Part shown: in pieces, positions 17,056 to 25,481 of the stretch
Layout: every line of letters begins with the position of its first letter
How positions within the stretch are numbered: position 1 is the stretch's first letter
Assembly: GCA_021405325.1 (NCBI GenBank)
Contig: QWII01000066.1
Coordinates: 1 to 52,672 of the forward strand
Length of the DNA stretch: 52,672 nt
Direction of reading: 5' to 3'
Origin: Caldilinea sp. CFX5
GTDB taxonomy: Bacteria > Chloroflexota > Anaerolineae > Caldilineales > Caldilineaceae
Program-made: the position numbers and the translations under genes
The notes under the pieces: generated by a model
The model's database searches: none
What the model saw: only the letters and a program-made list of their open reading frames with translations
What the model was told of the DNA's origin: nothing

Positions 17056-18096
17056 TTAATAACTAAATGGGAGTGGCAACGACATCGCCTTCCCCTCCTG
17101 CGCCGAGAGGATGCCGGCTTCGAGGATCTCCTGGGCGTCGCGACTGACTTCGGCGCTGCAAAGACCTTCGATGGGCAGCCCCTGGCTGATGCGGGTGAGG
17201 AAGTAGGCGGTGGCGTTGCGCATCCCGGCAGGCGCCGGCGGGACATCGACGGCGATGCCATCTTCATGGGCTTTGTTGGCGAGCAGCAGTTTACCGTTGG
17301 CCCCCGGCTCGACAACCAGCGTACCTTCGCTGCCGTAGATCATGGCGTAGTAGGAGGTGAGATGACCGATCTGCGTCCACGAGGCTTCGGTGACGGCCAG
17401 GGCGCGCGGCCATTGCATGACGATCACGGCGTTGTCGTCCAGGGTGATATAATCCTTGAGACAGTGGCTCATTACACCGGTGACGCGGCTGGGTTGACCG
17501 AGCAGGTAGCGGGCCAACGCGGCGCCATAGCAGCAGTAGTCCATGAGCGCACCCGCGCCGTTTAGCTCGGCGTCATAGAGCCAGTTGTAGAAGTAGGGGG
17601 TGCAACCCAACTCCTTGGGGCCAGCATGGGCCGAGCGGTACTTGGTCTGGAAGAGTTGACCGATCTCGCCGGCCTGCACCATGGTAAAGGCTTTTTGCAA
17701 CTGCGGCCACCAGGCAAAGGGCCAGTTGATCATCAGCGAGACGTTGTTGGTGCGAGCAGCGGCCAACATGCGAACCGCCCCATCAAGCGTTGAGGCCATT
17801 GGCTTTTCGATCAACACATGCAACCCCGCCTCCGCCGCCATGATCGCGAGTTCAGCGCCGGTCAGGTTGTCACCGAAAACGTAGACGGCATCCAACGTCT
17901 CTTCTTCCAACATCTCCTCGTAGGAGTCGTAGACGGTCGGGCAATTGTATTGATTTTTGACCTTATCCAGCAATTCTTCGTTGGGATCAGCGGCGGCGAC
18001 CAATTCGCCCAGGTCCGAGGCGTTCAAATCTTTGAGATTGCCCCAGACATGGTCGTGGGTCATGCCCAGCACGCCGATGCGTAACTTTTCTGTCAT
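17056..18096 (-). CDS. Gfo/Idh/MocA family oxidoreductase
   Basis: Second NAD(P)-dependent oxidoreductase of the same superfamily, 346 residues. The N-terminus IGVLGMTHDHVWGNLKDL is an atypical dinucleotide-binding loop, a variant often seen in family members annotated only as dehydrogenases. The EKPMASTLDGAVRML motif supplies the conserved Glu-Lys-Pro, and the DYCCYGAALARYLLG segment corresponds to the catalytic helix region but carries Cys-Cys where a His is common, so activity may differ from its neighbour. An AAGG site precedes the ATG. It starts 33 bp after the PP2C gene, so a single transcript from the vWA gene through both oxidoreductases is possible. Confidence 0.9.
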   Translation of the reverse strand: MTEKLRIGVLGMTHDHVWGNLKDLNASDLGELVAAADPNEELLDKVKNQYNCPTVYDSYEEMLEEETLDAVYVFGDNLTGAELAIMAAEAGLHVLIEKPMASTLDGAVRMLAAARTNNVSLMINWPFAWWPQLQKAFTMVQAGEIGQLFQTKYRSAHAGPKELGCTPYFYNWLYDAELNGAGALMDYCCYGAALARYLLGQPSRVTGVMSHCLKDYITLDDNAVIVMQWPRALAVTEASWTQIGHLTSYYAMIYGSEGTLVVEPGANGKLLLANKAHEDGIAVDVPPAPAGMRNATAYFLTRISQGLPIEGLCSAEVSRDAQEILEAGILSAQEGKAMSLPLPFSY

Positions 18097-18129
18097 GGCC
18101 TTATCCTTTGGTGTGCAATTTGGTTGAAA

Positions 18130-18894
18130 CTAGGTTATACGGGTCAGGAGTACCAGCGTCTTATCATCGTGTGTACGCTGGTTGACCCGCTCACTTTCTA
18201 AAAAGGTTGCTAATGCCTGCGCTGCTGCGCCTTCACTGGTTGCCTCTGCCGCAAAGGCAAAGAGGGGGGTGAAAAAGGGAGCAAAGGGTTGGTTTTGTTC
18301 CAGGTTCAGTGCCAACGGCAATAAGCCATCGGTCATCAAGGCTAGGTGGCGGAAGGCGCCTTCGGTCAGTTGCACCGCCAATTGTTCACCCAGATCATGA
18401 TGGGTGGCAAAGAAGGTGATGTTGGCATATTCGCCCCGTTGCGGCTCACAGAGTGACCGTAGCGCACCGTACTCTGGCGCACCAACGGCGGCACAATCAC
18501 CCACCAGCCCGCAAACCACCAGATCTTGGCTGGCAATTACGACTAAGAGGGTGGCGGCGTAGGCACGGGGCGGTTGATTGGCGGCTGCGGCACGCAAAAG
18601 CAACCGTTGTTGCGCCACCTGAAACGCCTGCGTCACAACATCGCGCCAGGCGCGCCGACTGGTCGGGCGATAGCGTTCCCAAATCGCTCCGATGGTCGCC
18701 AATGCATTTTCCACCATGGCGTGGGCGCCCTCTGCCGCCAGGGGCGCCGAGCCGGCCCCATCGGCCACGGCCACCACCACTTCCCCCGTCGGCAAGGTGC
18801 GGTAGCCCCAATAGTCCTGACAGGGCTTCCCCTCCCGCCGGTGGCGCACCCCGCTGACGGACGCGCCGATCACGCGCCAGTTTGCTGCGCTCAT
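18130..18894 (-). CDS. PP2C-type serine/threonine phosphatase
   Basis: Metal-dependent protein phosphatase of 254 residues (PP2C_2-like). Metal-binding acidic residues are visible at D27 (CQDYWGY) and in the VAVADGAGSAP motif (D45-G46), with the later MTDGLLP and DDKTLVLL motifs supplying the remaining aspartates. Its ATG overlaps the stop of the upstream vWA gene (ATGA, 18891-18894), so the two proteins are translationally coupled. PP2C and vWA genes next to each other are known from TerY-P-type and YegK/YegL-type signalling modules, which also use a Ser/Thr kinase. A candidate kinase is at 37220-39337. Confidence 0.9.
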   Translation of the reverse strand: MSAANWRVIGASVSGVRHRREGKPCQDYWGYRTLPTGEVVVAVADGAGSAPLAAEGAHAMVENALATIGAIWERYRPTSRRAWRDVVTQAFQVAQQRLLLRAAAANQPPRAYAATLLVVIASQDLVVCGLVGDCAAVGAPEYGALRSLCEPQRGEYANITFFATHHDLGEQLAVQLTEGAFRHLALMTDGLLPLALNLEQNQPFAPFFTPLFAFAAEATSEGAAAQALATFLESERVNQRTHDDKTLVLLTRIT

Positions 18895-19556
18895 TCGATG
18901 GTAGACCAGCCGGTTGGCGCCTGCAACGACACCTGCTCGCCTACCGGCGAATAGGTGACAGTAGCCAAGCTTTGGGAGAGCCAGACAAACATGTCGCTAA
19001 ATTTGAGACCTTGCAACTGGAGCGGCTGGCGCGGGGTAAGCTGGCTGAGAACTTTCATGTCAGCCTTTTGCACGCCCACCGCAAAAAAGGCAACCGCCTT
19101 GCCCGCTTCCTCGGCCTGTACGCGTTGGGCCGCCGAGCGCCATTCATCGGTCGGCGCACCATCGGTGATCAGGAAGATCCAGGGGCGATAGTAGGGGGCG
19201 CCATGCTGCTTATAGGTCTCTTTGCGTTTGCGCACCAATTCCAGCGCCTGGTTGATGGCGGCGCCCATTGGCGTGTTGCCGCCGGCGCGCAAGGTCGGCG
19301 CGGTAAAGGAGTTGGCCGTGACAAACTCCTGCTCCACCTTGACGCCGTTGCCAAAGCTGACAATCGCCACCTCGACTCGTAGCGCGGCCAAATCGTCCCG
19401 TTGCAACTCCTGTTGGAAGGCCGCCAACCCCCTGTTCAACTCATCCATCGGTGCGCCGCTCATCGAGCCGGAAACGTCCACCAACAAGACACAGGGGCAG
19501 CGCGCTTCGGGGTTGCTATTGTCAAATTTGACGAGATCTAAATGCTGGGATGACAC
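18891..19556 (-). CDS. vWA-domain protein, TerY/YegL type
   Basis: 221-residue stand-alone von Willebrand A domain. The full metal-ion-dependent adhesion site is present: D27-V-S29-G-S31, T95 (GGNTPMG) and D132 (ITDGAPTDEW). This TerY-like subgroup is small and cytoplasmic and acts as a scaffold together with a PP2C phosphatase and a kinase. The start is a GTG (MSSQHLDLVKF) with only a distant purine-rich site. It is the first gene of a probable operon with the phosphatase. Confidence 0.9.
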   Translation of the reverse strand: MSSQHLDLVKFDNSNPEARCPCVLLVDVSGSMSGAPMDELNRGLAAFQQELQRDDLAALRVEVAIVSFGNGVKVEQEFVTANSFTAPTLRAGGNTPMGAAINQALELVRKRKETYKQHGAPYYRPWIFLITDGAPTDEWRSAAQRVQAEEAGKAVAFFAVGVQKADMKVLSQLTPRQPLQLQGLKFSDMFVWLSQSLATVTYSPVGEQVSLQAPTGWSTIE

Positions 19557-19695
19557 AGTTTTTGCTCACTTTCCTGGATAGACCATGATTTTGCCAATAT
19601 ACAGTCTCAGTGAGGGATAAAGGTAGTACGCAACGCCAAGCATTCTGTTGCAAATAGCGGGAGCATCATCATTGAGTCTCACCTCTCTCCTATCC

Positions 19696-20334
19696 TTATG
19701 GTCGCGGCCCATATCCCAATAACATCGGCTCCCCCCAGACGGCCCAGTTCCAACTGGGGTTGCCGAGACCATCGGTCAGAAACTGGATGACCGCTTCTTG
19801 CCCGGCCAGACTGGGCAAGTCGATCTGGTAGCGTTCCCATTCGTTGCTCTGTTTGGTGATACTCCAAATGCGCATCCCGTTGACATAGACGCGGAAGGCG
19901 CACCAGTTGTCCCCTTCCATCAGCGCGCCGTCACGGATGCCGACGCCAAAGCGCATGCGCAGGGTATCGACTTCGGGCGGCACGGCGACGGTGTATTCAC
20001 AGACGGCGCTGCCCAGCACCGGCGGATGTTCCCAGAGCGCCAGTTGTTGCACCATGCCGCAACTCGCCATATCGACCTTGATCTCCATCAATTTGGCCGT
20101 GCGCGTAGCGGCTTTGCGCGCGGCAGGGAAAGCTTCGAGAAAATCAAATTGCCAAAGTAAAGCCTGATGGGGGCCAGGCATAACCTCTTCATCGAGCAGG
20201 CTATTCCACAGCTCTTCCTGCCACTTGAGGTAGCTAATGTATTGGGAGAGTTGGGTCAATGATTGATCGTTGAGATCGGAGATGCGCCGGAGAATGGCGT
20301 TGATCGTTTCTTTGCGTGCGTCTAGATTTGGCAT
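19696..20334 (-). CDS. Hypothetical protein with C-terminal beta-rich domain
   Basis: 212 residues, not assigned. The N-terminal 60 residues are helical and polar (ETINAILRRISDLNDQSLTQLSQYISYLKWQEELW), similar in feel to small helical DUF2281-like segments. The remainder is beta-rich with VCEYTVAVPPEVDTLRMRFGVGIRDG and a WCAFRVYVNGMRIWS strand pair, resembling NPCBM-like or jelly-roll sugar-binding folds. No signal peptide. It is flanked by a 139-bp gap toward the vWA gene that shows nothing notable, and by a long inverted repeat upstream. Confidence 0.75.
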   Translation of the reverse strand: MPNLDARKETINAILRRISDLNDQSLTQLSQYISYLKWQEELWNSLLDEEVMPGPHQALLWQFDFLEAFPAARKAATRTAKLMEIKVDMASCGMVQQLALWEHPPVLGSAVCEYTVAVPPEVDTLRMRFGVGIRDGALMEGDNWCAFRVYVNGMRIWSITKQSNEWERYQIDLPSLAGQEAVIQFLTDGLGNPSWNWAVWGEPMLLGYGPRP

Positions 20335-20342
20335 GTCGATTC

Positions 20343-20423
20343 AGATTGAGAGATACAGAGATACAGAGATTGAGAGACACAGAGATTTAGTTTTAATCTC
20401 TCAATCTCTGTATCTCTCAATCT
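20343..20423. repeat. Inverted repeat of GAGATTGAGAGATACAGAG words, 20-bp arms
   Basis: The arms at 20343-20362 and 20404-20423 are perfect reverse complements, and the left side carries extra copies of the same words (GATACAGAGATACAGAGATTGAGAG). The sequence is shared with 30945-31013. It lies between the HNH nuclease gene and the hypothetical gene at 19696. Confidence 0.85.
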
Positions 20424-20454
20424 CAAACAATAACAGCAAGAACCGGCACGATCG

Positions 20455-20988
20455 TCAGGCTGCCATTGTCGCCCAACGCTCTTTGCCGCCCCCCATCAGT
20501 TGCTCCCACCGTTCGGCAGCAACGGGGTTGCTCAGGAGGACGAGCGCCACATAGCTGGGTTCAAAGGGCTTGCGGATGAGCTGCATCATCGCTTCATCCG
20601 GCATAAGCGAGCCTTTTTTCTGGTTACAGCGCTTGCAAGCGGTGACTAAGTTTTGCCAACTGTGGGCGCCGCCACGGCTGCGCGGGATGATATGATCAAC
20701 AGTCAAATCCTGGCGCCCCGGCGATTCACCGCAATATTGGCAGGTGTGGATGTCACGTAACATGACGGCGGCCCGTGTCGGCGGCACCCGGCGATGGGGT
20801 AGCTTGACATAATGCACCAGCCGAATCACCAAGGGAATCGGCAAGGCATCACCGGCGCTGTGCAACATCTGCTGCGTGGCTTCAATCAACTCCGCCTTTT
20901 CGCGCAGCAACAACACAATCGCGCGTCGAACTGACACTAAGCTCAAAGGCTCGTAACCCGCATTGAGAACCAAAACCTGCCTAGACAT
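20455..20988 (-). CDS. HNH endonuclease
   Basis: 177 residues, a stand-alone HNH nuclease of the common chromosomal type. The zinc knuckle cysteines C83-x2-C86 (TCQYCG) and C118-x2-C121 (ACKRCN) flank the core D98-H99 ([11 protein letters not shown]) and N113 (WQNLV), so the catalytic ββα-metal motif is complete. The N-terminus [20 protein letters not shown] is conserved in this family. GGAG precedes the ATG. The role of these widespread proteins is unsettled; no restriction or phage genes sit nearby. Confidence 0.92.
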   Translation of the reverse strand: MSRQVLVLNAGYEPLSLVSVRRAIVLLLREKAELIEATQQMLHSAGDALPIPLVIRLVHYVKLPHRRVPPTRAAVMLRDIHTCQYCGESPGRQDLTVDHIIPRSRGGAHSWQNLVTACKRCNQKKGSLMPDEAMMQLIRKPFEPSYVALVLLSNPVAAERWEQLMGGGKERWATMAA

Positions 20989-21039
20989 ACGCTCCGCTCA
21001 AACTCCAACGGGCGCCTACACAAGTGCAGGGGGTCATAG

Positions 21040-21139
21040 TTGGGTGACTGGGTGCTTCGGTGATTGAGGCTTCGGCGTGAGCCGGTTGCCTTCCAGGCGC
21101 GAACGCTTGTCGAAATCACCGAATCACCCAGTCACCCAA
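21040..21139. repeat. Inverted repeat, 26-bp arms with one mismatch
   Basis: The arms at 21040-21065 and 21114-21139 pair with a single mismatch and use the TGGGTGA/TTCGGTGATT words seen at 16998-17054. The 48-nt loop contains CTTGTCGAA, the reverse complement of the TTCGACAAG core of the other elements, so this copy seems to carry an enlarged or rearranged loop. Confidence 0.85.
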
Positions 21140-21152
21140 TCATCGCTGAGTG

Positions 21153-21551
21153 CTATAAAGCCGGCCCTGCATATCGCGCAACATGTGAGGCGCGCAACAG
21201 AATTCCCCACAAAAAGAAACAAACCGCCGCCATCGCCAATGCTTTCACCTTTTCATCTTCGAGTTGCCCAAAGTAACTTTGGGCCGCTGGCAAGGTTAGA
21301 ATCGAAACAATCCCGTACAAAATGTGCATAAAAGGGCGGGGTAACGCTACCCCTAACCCAATACCAAAATACAAATAGACGCCAAACAACGTGTGCGCCA
21401 CCAGCAGCAATTCGCCGATCATAGCGGCGCCAAACCAATTTGCATCCAATGGGCGCGAACGGAACCGCAAAAAGAGCGCCCAAACACCAAGAACAGCAAC
21501 AAAGATGGTGGCGCTATCGGCCAACCGTGTATGGATTTCCACTACAGACAT
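21153..21551 (-). CDS. Small membrane protein, four predicted helices
   Basis: 132 residues with four hydrophobic segments (ATIFVAVLGVWALFL, AAMIGELLLVAHTLFGVYLYFGIG, MHILYGIVSILTLPAA, ALAMAAVCFFLWGILL) and a conserved-looking histidine in the second and third. No known family recognised; heme-binding or unknown small integral membrane protein families have a similar plan, but this is guesswork. Confidence 0.75.
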   Translation of the reverse strand: MSVVEIHTRLADSATIFVAVLGVWALFLRFRSRPLDANWFGAAMIGELLLVAHTLFGVYLYFGIGLGVALPRPFMHILYGIVSILTLPAAQSYFGQLEDEKVKALAMAAVCFFLWGILLRASHVARYAGPAL

Positions 21552-21616
21552 GAATGCTTACTTTCGTAGACAAGTAGAAAGGTAGACAGGTACATAGGCA
21601 TTATTTCCCTGTCTAC

Positions 21617-22957
21617 CTACCCCGCATGAACACTCAAATATTGTTTCAATACGGCCGCCGCCGGACCCAAAATGTCGTAAGATTGCCACCCGTCGCTGCC
21701 GGCAAGCGAGAAAATACAGCCACCCAGCACATAGCTATCCTGCCGCATCGCTTCGTCAAACCAGACCAGTTGCTCAATGTAGGCGCCCGGCCCCCAAAGG
21801 CCAAAGCCGTTATCGCGCCAATAGCCTTGAAAATCCTGCCAGCCTTTGGCGTCCGGCGGACCAGGGCGATTGTGAACCAAGCCATCGACACCCAATTCGG
21901 TAAAAACCAACGGGATCGCCAGGTTGGCCGGTTTCAAGATCTGATTGTATACCTTCCGGTAGCGTAACGTCAACCAGCCGGTGTCTTCTGGTGAAATACC
22001 TGGATAGCGCCCCTGGTTTTCACGGGTGCTTTGGTGGTAGATTGTCGGCGCCGAATATTCATGCAGCCCCAGCCAGCCGTTATGCTCCTTGGCGGCTTGC
22101 ATCGCCGGCAGAAAGTGCTGCCACATCTCCAGATCTGGGCGACCGGTGGCAAAGTTGCCGATAATGCTGCGAATCCCCTCAGCCGCCAACAGGCGCGTGC
22201 GTTCGGCTTCAAAATCGGCCAGCCGTTTCATCTCATCAGCGTTGCCGGCTTCCGGTTCATTATACGATTGCCAGGCGTCGAAGTAAGTGCGCCGCCGTTC
22301 ATCACCGGCGATGACCATTAACTCGTTGACAAATGCCCTGGCGGCCGGCAGCGGATCGAGCGTGCTGAGTTGGACTTGTTCCAGATGCGGCAGGCGACCG
22401 ATCAACAGCGTGTTGGGCGCCGTTGCTTTAATCTGTCCCGCAAAGTTTACGTCCAACTCTAAGGTACAAATGGCGGAGACCGCTTGCGTTTCCAATTGGT
22501 GGAAAATCTCCGGGTGGTTACGTCCCACCACAAAGCCCAACTTACTCGGCGGCCCGCCAGGGAAGGGGGTGGCGCTTGGTGTTGGCGTCGGTGGCGGTGG
22601 TGGCGTGGCTGTAGGCTCGCTTGGCGTCGGCGTGGCGGTTGGCTCCGGTGTGTCTGTTGGCGCAGCCGCCATGGCGACGGCCGGATTGCCTTCCCTAGCA
22701 GCCAATGGAAAATAAGTTTTGTAACCACCCTGTGTGGGCGTTCGCAGCAGACTGGAACGCGCCACTGGGGTTGGTGTATCAGTTGGACGTACGGTTGGTG
22801 TCGGTGTTGCCCGGTCACGGCCACAAGCCGCAGCAACGAAGGCGAGCAAACCACTGGCCATGCCACCCAGAAAGCGGCGGCGATCAAACGGTTGGGCCAC
22901 GAATTCTTCAACATCCGTTGGCCGTTCATCCTGCGGTATCGGTTGTTCATTACTCAT
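21617..22957 (-). CDS. Tat-exported lipoprotein, clan-A glycoside-hydrolase-like
   Basis: About 446 residues from ATG 22957 (an ATG two codons upstream is equally possible; no clear Shine-Dalgarno site). The twin-arginine signal FDRRRFLGG is followed by a hydrophobic stretch and a lipobox VAAAC, so the protein should be exported folded and lipid-anchored. Next comes a long Thr/Pro-rich linker and then a TIM barrel that starts [23 protein letters not shown] supplies the acid/base Glu after Asn, and [10 protein letters not shown] supplies the nucleophile Glu, which is the layout of clan GH-A. Substrate unknown; surface glycan hydrolysis is likely. It diverges from the selenoprotein gene. Confidence 0.82.
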   Translation of the reverse strand: MSNEQPIPQDERPTDVEEFVAQPFDRRRFLGGMASGLLAFVAAACGRDRATPTPTVRPTDTPTPVARSSLLRTPTQGGYKTYFPLAAREGNPAVAMAAAPTDTPEPTATPTPSEPTATPPPPPTPTPSATPFPGGPPSKLGFVVGRNHPEIFHQLETQAVSAICTLELDVNFAGQIKATAPNTLLIGRLPHLEQVQLSTLDPLPAARAFVNELMVIAGDERRRTYFDAWQSYNEPEAGNADEMKRLADFEAERTRLLAAEGIRSIIGNFATGRPDLEMWQHFLPAMQAAKEHNGWLGLHEYSAPTIYHQSTRENQGRYPGISPEDTGWLTLRYRKVYNQILKPANLAIPLVFTELGVDGLVHNRPGPPDAKGWQDFQGYWRDNGFGLWGPGAYIEQLVWFDEAMRQDSYVLGGCIFSLAGSDGWQSYDILGPAAAVLKQYLSVHAG

Positions 22958-23057
22958 AGTCATTACTATAGCACCGTTTCCAAGGTTGCCACAAATCGGC
23001 ATAGCGTTTACAATAAACTTGCTTTACCGACAGGGTTCTGCCGGGCGCAAAGCATTC

Positions 23058-23079
23058 TATACTACGCCAAATGGCGTAG
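23058..23079 (+). promoter_or_regulatory. Candidate promoter and operator palindrome upstream of the selenoprotein gene
   Basis: TATACT (23058-23063) overlaps an exact palindrome, CTACGCCA-AA-TGGCGTAG (23062-23079), placed where transcription would begin. This is a classical repressor-operator position. A second short inverted repeat (TGCAC/GTGCA, 23101-23119) lies in the leader. No strong -35 is evident. Confidence 0.45.
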
Positions 23080-23146
23080 AGATGTTCCGTTTTTCATGAC
23101 TGCACCACGCCAAAGTGCAGCAACCCAAAGAAAGCGAAGGTCTCTT

Positions 23147-23419
23147 ATGGCAAAGCTCAAAGTGAGCATTGAATATTGCACTTCTTGAAACTTTACCCCG
23201 CGCGCCGTCAGTTTGGCGGACGAACTAATGAACAACTATACACCGGCGATTGAAACCTTAACCCTGATCCCTTCCAGCGGTGGTCGCTTTGAGGTGATGG
23301 CGAATGACATCTTGGTCTTTAGCAAAAAGAGCATTGGTCGCCATGCCGAGCCTGGTGAAGTCGCCAGGTTACTTGAGGAAAAAACTGGGGTTACGGCTCA
23401 ACCGTTTGTGAAGAAATAG
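23147..23419 (+). CDS. SelW/Rdx-type selenoprotein with in-frame UGA (Sec14)
   Basis: Read through the TGA at 23186-23188, one frame runs from ATG 23147 to TAG/TAA at 23419 and encodes 90 residues beginning MAKLKVSIEYCTS-U-NFTPRA. This is the Rdx (SelT/SelW/SelH) fold: a first beta strand, the C11-x-x-U14 redox motif where homologues have CxxC or CxxU, an amphipathic helix (VSLADELMNNY), and the strands IETLTLIPSSGGRFEV and DILVFSKKSIGRHAEPGEV. GAAGG (23136-23140) is correctly placed before the ATG. Between UGA and downstream homology there is no stop or frame break, and a SECIS-like hairpin follows. Predicted function is thiol/selenol redox chemistry, probably thioredoxin- or glutathione-linked. 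Alternatively it is a pseudogene by Cys-to-stop mutation, which the precise position of the UGA makes less likely. Confidence 0.85.
23203..23218 (+). promoter_or_regulatory. Bacterial SECIS-like hairpin
   Basis: CGCC (23203-23206) pairs with GGCG (23215-23218) around an 8-nt loop GTCAGTTT. The loop starts 18 nt after the UGA and its first base is G, which fits the loose consensus for bacterial SECIS elements (loop roughly 16-37 nt after the UGA, G among the first loop bases). The stem is short, so this is supportive but not proof. SelB would bind it to bring Sec-tRNA to the ribosome. Confidence 0.55.
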
Positions 23420-23428
23420 TTACGTGTT

Positions 23429-23471
23429 GCGTACTCCGTGGCCTTCGACAAGCTCAGGCCACGGAGTACGC
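23429..23471. terminator. Inverted repeat, perfect 16-bp arms, TCGACAAGCTC loop
   Basis: The arms at 23429-23444 and 23456-23471 are perfect reverse complements with the 11-nt loop TCGACAAGCTC. It lies 9 bp after the selenoprotein stop, in the gap before the convergent Nif3 gene, and can act as a terminator for both. Confidence 0.75.
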
Positions 23472-23534
23472 AGCCCACGCGAAAGCGCATAGACTGACGC
23501 TGGACGACGCGACTAGCTGACGGCGGACGCCTGA

Positions 23535-24287
23535 TTATAAGCCGGTCGGCAGGTCGATAAAGGTAAAGTCGATCCCGAATTTTTCCGCCAGGTGTTTGCC
23601 CAGCGCCTGCACCCCAACGGTCTCCGTGGTGTAATGACCGCCATAGATGACATTGATGCCGGCATTGAACGCGTCGTAATATTGGGCGTGACTCGTCTCG
23701 CCGGTCAGATAGAGATCGCAGCCGAGGCGGGCGGCTTCATCAATGTCGCGGGCGCCAAAGCCGCTGAGAATGCCAACGCGTTGGATGAGCTGGGGGCCGT
23801 TGGGTTGCACAAGTTTGACCGGCCCCACTTGCTGCTCAAAGCGCGCCACCAGCTTATCGAGCGTGACCGCCTGTGACGCTTGGGCCAGCACAGCAAGTTT
23901 GACGCCATTCGCATTCCCCCACCACCCTGTCACTTCCAGCCCCAGCCGGCGGGCGAGTTCCGCATTATTACCCACTTCCGGGTGCGCATCCAAGGCCAGA
24001 TGAGCGGCATAGAGATTGAGATTGGCGTTTAGGAAGGTGCGCACCAACCGCCCGTACCCGCCGCATAACAGCCTGGGTGTTCCCCAAAAGATGCCATGAT
24101 GCACCAGCATGAGGTCGGCGCCTTGGGCAATGGCGGCGTCAACACAGGGTTGATGCGCATCCACTAGCCCGACGATCCGCTGCACCGCTTCCCGCCCTTC
24201 GATCTGTAGGCCCTGCGGGCCATAGTCGCGAATCTCGGCAATGCGCAGATAGCTGTCTAAATAGTCAACCAGTTCACTTCGTTTCAT
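23535..24287 (-). CDS. Nif3-like dinuclear metal-centre protein
   Basis: 250 residues, the normal length for the short form of the Nif3/YbgI/YqfO family, which forms hexamers with a two-metal site. Metal ligands are visible in [10 protein letters not shown] (H63, H64), [19 protein letters not shown] (Asp/His) and the C-terminal [10 protein letters not shown] (His/Glu). The biochemical role of the family is still debated; some members have been annotated as GTP cyclohydrolase I type 2 homologues. AGGAG precedes the ATG, which overlaps the stop of the DUF951 gene (ATGA), so translation is coupled. Confidence 0.93.
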   Translation of the reverse strand: MKRSELVDYLDSYLRIAEIRDYGPQGLQIEGREAVQRIVGLVDAHQPCVDAAIAQGADLMLVHHGIFWGTPRLLCGGYGRLVRTFLNANLNLYAAHLALDAHPEVGNNAELARRLGLEVTGWWGNANGVKLAVLAQASQAVTLDKLVARFEQQVGPVKLVQPNGPQLIQRVGILSGFGARDIDEAARLGCDLYLTGETSHAQYYDAFNAGINVIYGGHYTTETVGVQALGKHLAEKFGIDFTFIDLPTGL

Positions 24288-24514
24288 GAATGCTTCTCCT
24301 GGGTCGCACCGCGGTCTGGCGTCCCCCGTTGGATAAACTTTTTGGCGCGCCGGGCAAATTCACGCCGCGGCAACATCACCCGTCGCTGGCAGGTCAAACA
24401 GACCAATCCAATATCCGCGCCAACCCGCACCACCTGCCACTGCAAACCGCCACAAGGGTGCGCTTTGCGCATCTCGACCACATCACCGATGTAAAGCTGT
24501 TCGTGAATTTCCAT
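24284..24514 (-). CDS. DUF951 family small protein
   Basis: 76 residues. The DUF951 signature is clear: [28 protein letters not shown] then [17 protein letters not shown]21, C39 and C42 could bind a metal. The family is widespread in Firmicutes and Chloroflexota and is uncharacterised; its small beta-barrel-like sequence hints at nucleic-acid binding. The C-terminal tail ([14 protein letters not shown]) is polar and probably disordered. It is coupled to the Nif3 gene by a 4-bp overlap. Confidence 0.9.
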   Translation of the reverse strand: MEIHEQLYIGDVVEMRKAHPCGGLQWQVVRVGADIGLVCLTCQRRVMLPRREFARRAKKFIQRGTPDRGATQEKHS

Positions 24515-24527
24515 AAGCGATCTGATT

Positions 24528-24596
24528 CGTATTGCGTGTTGCGTATTGCGTTGCCTTCGACAGGCTCAGGCAACGCAATACGCAACACGCAATACG
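24528..24596. repeat. Inverted repeat, perfect 29-bp arms, TCGACAGGCTC loop
   Basis: The arms at 24528-24556 and 24568-24596 are perfect reverse complements. They are built from CGTATTG/CGTGTTG words, with the same stem length and same 11-nt loop (TCGACAGGCTC) as 13402-13470 but different arm words. It lies between the PIG-L gene and the DUF951 gene and ends one base before the PIG-L stop codon. Confidence 0.9.
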
Positions 24597-24597
24597 C

Positions 24598-25464
24598 CTA
24601 TATGCTTGCAAACAAGTCAGCTTCGACAGTGCCGTTGGGGGCTGGGTAGGCGCGGGTGAAGCTTTCGTTGATGAGAAAACGGTGGCGTAAAACCTTGGGC
24701 AGGAAGCGAATGAAGGCCGGCCCGCCGCTGTATTGACTGGCGTGCGCCTGACTGGCGGCATCTTTTTGCGGCAAGTAGCGCTCGATGTTGATCTGGGCAT
24801 GAACCGGCGTCTCCCAGCCGCTGATCTCGACCAGGTTGATGTCCTTGTTGCGCCCGATGGCCTGCGGATCATGGCCCAGGAGCGGCATCACTTTGACGAT
24901 GACCTTGAGCAGCCGTTTGTCAAAGGCGGTGTAATAGAGCTTTTGCGGGCCAGGATAGCCGTTGTTACGCCGCGCCGACTCGCTGCGCACCAGATGAAAG
25001 GCCGCTGTTACTGTCTCACAAAGACGAATATGGTCAGGATGTCCATAGCCGCCGTAGGGATCATGGGTGACAATGACGGTTGGTTGCAGCCGCCGGATGT
25101 AATCGGCTAATTCGCGCGTCAGCGTCTCGATCGGCTGTTGTAGCAACGCCTGGGGATGAAAGTTGTCCGGCGTGTTGCGCATCCCGCTATCGCGGTAGGG
25201 CAACGACCAGATGCTGGTGACCCCTAACGCCACCGCCGCCTTCGCGAGTTCAGCCGAACGCACCTGCGCCAGCGTCTCGTGGCTGGTCAGATGTTTCGGA
25301 TCTTCCACCGAACCGGCAATGCCATCGGTGGCAATCACAATATGCACTTGCTTGCCCTCGGCGGCATAGCGCGCCATCGTGCCGCCCGGCCCAAAGCTCT
25401 CATCATCCGGGTGGGCAAAAACCCCTAACAAAGTCTGTTGTCGTTGCATAACTTCGTCTTCCAT
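24598..25464 (-). CDS. PIG-L family deacetylase
   Basis: 288 residues, zinc-dependent LmbE-like N-acetyl hydrolase. The active-site A-H18-P-D20-D21-E22 motif lies near the N-terminus (LLGVFAHPDDESF), and the third zinc ligand is in the GYGHPDH motif (GGYGHPDHIRLCE). Family substrates are GlcNAc-inositol or other GlcNAc conjugates such as mycothiol or bacillithiol precursors. No matching ligase gene is nearby, so the substrate is undecided. Two in-frame ATGs (25464, 25449) are possible; neither has a strong Shine-Dalgarno site. Confidence 0.93.
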   Translation of the reverse strand: MEDEVMQRQQTLLGVFAHPDDESFGPGGTMARYAAEGKQVHIVIATDGIAGSVEDPKHLTSHETLAQVRSAELAKAAVALGVTSIWSLPYRDSGMRNTPDNFHPQALLQQPIETLTRELADYIRRLQPTVIVTHDPYGGYGHPDHIRLCETVTAAFHLVRSESARRNNGYPGPQKLYYTAFDKRLLKVIVKVMPLLGHDPQAIGRNKDINLVEISGWETPVHAQINIERYLPQKDAASQAHASQYSGGPAFIRFLPKVLRHRFLINESFTRAYPAPNGTVEADLFASI

Positions 25465-25481
25465 TACCTATAAGGAGATTG

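Noticed and set aside
23213..23419. Short ORF starting at TTG inside the selenoprotein
   Set aside because: It is the in-frame downstream half of the UGA-containing gene. The upstream half carries the Shine-Dalgarno site, start codon and CxxU motif.
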